From: Solobacterium sp.
GTDB taxonomy: Bacteria; Bacillota_I; Bacilli_A; Erysipelotrichales; Erysipelotrichaceae
Direction: 5' to 3'
NCBI GenBank assembly: GCA_017512725.1
Contig: JAFWEW010000043.1
Location: 1-64,000 of the forward strand
Length of the DNA: 64,000 nucleotides
Positions 63,378 to 64,000 of the stretch are shown here, piece by piece. The notes under the pieces were generated by a model, which had not been told where the DNA came from, made no database searches, and saw only the letters and a program-made list of their open reading frames with translations. A program made the position numbers and the translations under genes. Position 1 is the stretch's first letter. Each line of letters opens with the position of its first letter.

Positions 63378-64000
63378 ATGAAGTATATCGATCTGTACTG
63401 TGCCATCGATGATTCCGGAAAAATCGATGATCCGTATCCGTATTCCGTCTATGCCGGCTTAGTCTTTCTGAGCAGCCGGGAACGTTCTTCCTTTATGGCC
63501 AGATACGGCCACATCGTTTCTTCCATCCGCTGCCGGTACTGTGACAAACCGGCTTTGGAATGTGACGGAGTCTGTCCGGAAATCAAAAGCTGCCGGATCA
63601 AACCGCAGCACCGCCGTCAGCTGATCAACTTCATCCGCAGGAAACTGTGCTTTATCGTGATCGCAGACAAACAGAATCTGACGCACGTCAATTTCCGAAA
63701 CAAGCGGTCCAAACGCCGCTTTCTGGATTACTCCGTGAAGATCGTCATCAAATCGGTTGTCCGGGAAATGATGCGCAGAGAAATCTTTTCTGCCTGGGAT
63801 GATGTATGCCTGACCCTGAACATCGACAATGAAAACCGCAGTTCTGACGGCATCTACAGCTTTCAGGAATCTATCCGCAAGGAACTCCATGAAGGCATGC
63901 ACCACAACAATGTATTCTTTCCGCCCATCATCAAAGGCGAACTGACCGTACGCATCCGCTATCGTGACTCCAAAGAGAATTATGATGTGCAGTCCGCCGA
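63378..64000 (+). CDS. DUF3800-like protein, 5' part only (cut by right edge)
   Basis: GGGAGG precedes the ATG at 63378 and the frame is open to the window end (207 codons). The start MKYIDLYCAIDDSGK followed by YPYSVYAGLVFLSS resembles DUF3800 proteins (RNase H-like fold, acidic residues near the N-terminus and a central Asp, here near LTLNIDNENR). A Cys-rich insert (CRYCDKPALECDGVC, then CR) looks like a metal-binding knuckle. DUF3800 genes are often seen in defence or mobile contexts; no such partner is visible here. Confidence 0.6.
   Translation, partial: MKYIDLYCAIDDSGKIDDPYPYSVYAGLVFLSSRERSSFMARYGHIVSSIRCRYCDKPALECDGVCPEIKSCRIKPQHRRQLINFIRRKLCFIVIADKQNLTHVNFRNKRSKRRFLDYSVKIVIKSVVREMMRREIFSAWDDVCLTLNIDNENRSSDGIYSFQESIRKELHEGMHHNNVFFPPIIKGELTVRIRYRDSKENYDVQSA

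Noticed and set aside
1-64000. tRNA, rRNA, CRISPR, insertion sequences, prophage
   Set aside because: All intergenic gaps were read; none contains a cloverleaf-like sequence, repeat-spacer pattern, transposase or integrase motif.

Overview
The window is about 64 kb of a roughly 50% GC chromosome from a low-GC-lineage Gram-positive (Firmicutes/Bacillota). The evidence is the gene content and order: dnaG-rpoD-trmK, ybeY-dgkA-cdd-era-recO, prpC-prkC-rsgA-rpe-thiN, single-chain glycyl-tRNA synthetase, EzrA, PASTA kinase, RqcH, and a T-box leader. An Erysipelotrichales-type organism is my best guess; this is inference from gene order and protein style, not from a marker search. No rRNA, tRNA, CRISPR array, insertion sequence, prophage or plasmid gene was found. 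Almost everything is core housekeeping, with a few accessory islands.

Layout. 1-5 kb: fmt-lepA-hemW-HAD operon (minus), back to back with rpsT (plus). 5.3-10.6 kb: glyS-dnaG-rpoD-trmK (minus), from a promoter whose spacer is a perfect palindrome. 10.9-13.7 kb: ybeY-dgkA-cdd-era-recO. 13.8-15 kb: a free-standing alanyl-tRNA editing protein (plus). 15-21.7 kb: a long minus run, CNNM membrane protein-rsmE-mtaB-murE-deoC-rpsU-phoH. 21.8-24.8 kb: accessory block with a C26 amidotransferase-like hydrolase, a HAD-fold protein and a metallophosphoesterase (both with altered catalytic motifs), and a TetR regulator. 24.8-29.1 kb: ezrA-cysteine desulfurase-thiI-small ORF. 29.2-33.5 kb: rpsD with a long leader, esterase, gmk, rqcH. 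33.5-38.7 kb: envelope/accessory block (ParB-like ORF, membrane-anchored glucosaminidase, C39-like peptidase, Nudix, four-TM protein). 38.8-41.7 kb: metNIQ methionine importer under a tRNA-Met T-box. 41.8-42.9 kb: TIR-LRR protein. 43-45.8 kb: ftsA-ftsZ and rpmB. 45.9-51.7 kb: rlmN-prpC-prkC-rsgA-rpe-thiN. 51.8-53.5 kb: ABC-F ATPase behind a small leader ORF. 53.7-58.3 kb: priA-rsmB, then pta and an overlooked 49-aa zinc ribbon. 58.3-59.1 kb: proC. 59.2-63.3 kb: GtrA-glycosyltransferase-GH3 operon. 63.4-64 kb: start of a DUF3800-like gene cut by the window edge.

What stands out. (1) Six first-in-operon genes have a -10 box 6-10 nt before the start codon and no Shine-Dalgarno, which implies leaderless mRNAs, rare in Firmicutes. 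(2) A family-2 glycosyltransferase is fused to what reads as a complete MarR-type winged-helix domain. (3) Two divergent neighbours, a NagD-like HAD protein and a YkuE-like metallophosphoesterase, have both lost canonical catalytic residues. (4) A standalone TIR domain is joined to BspA-like repeats. (5) The ABC-F gene has a possible attenuation leader. All functions are inferred from reading the sequence; no database search was run.
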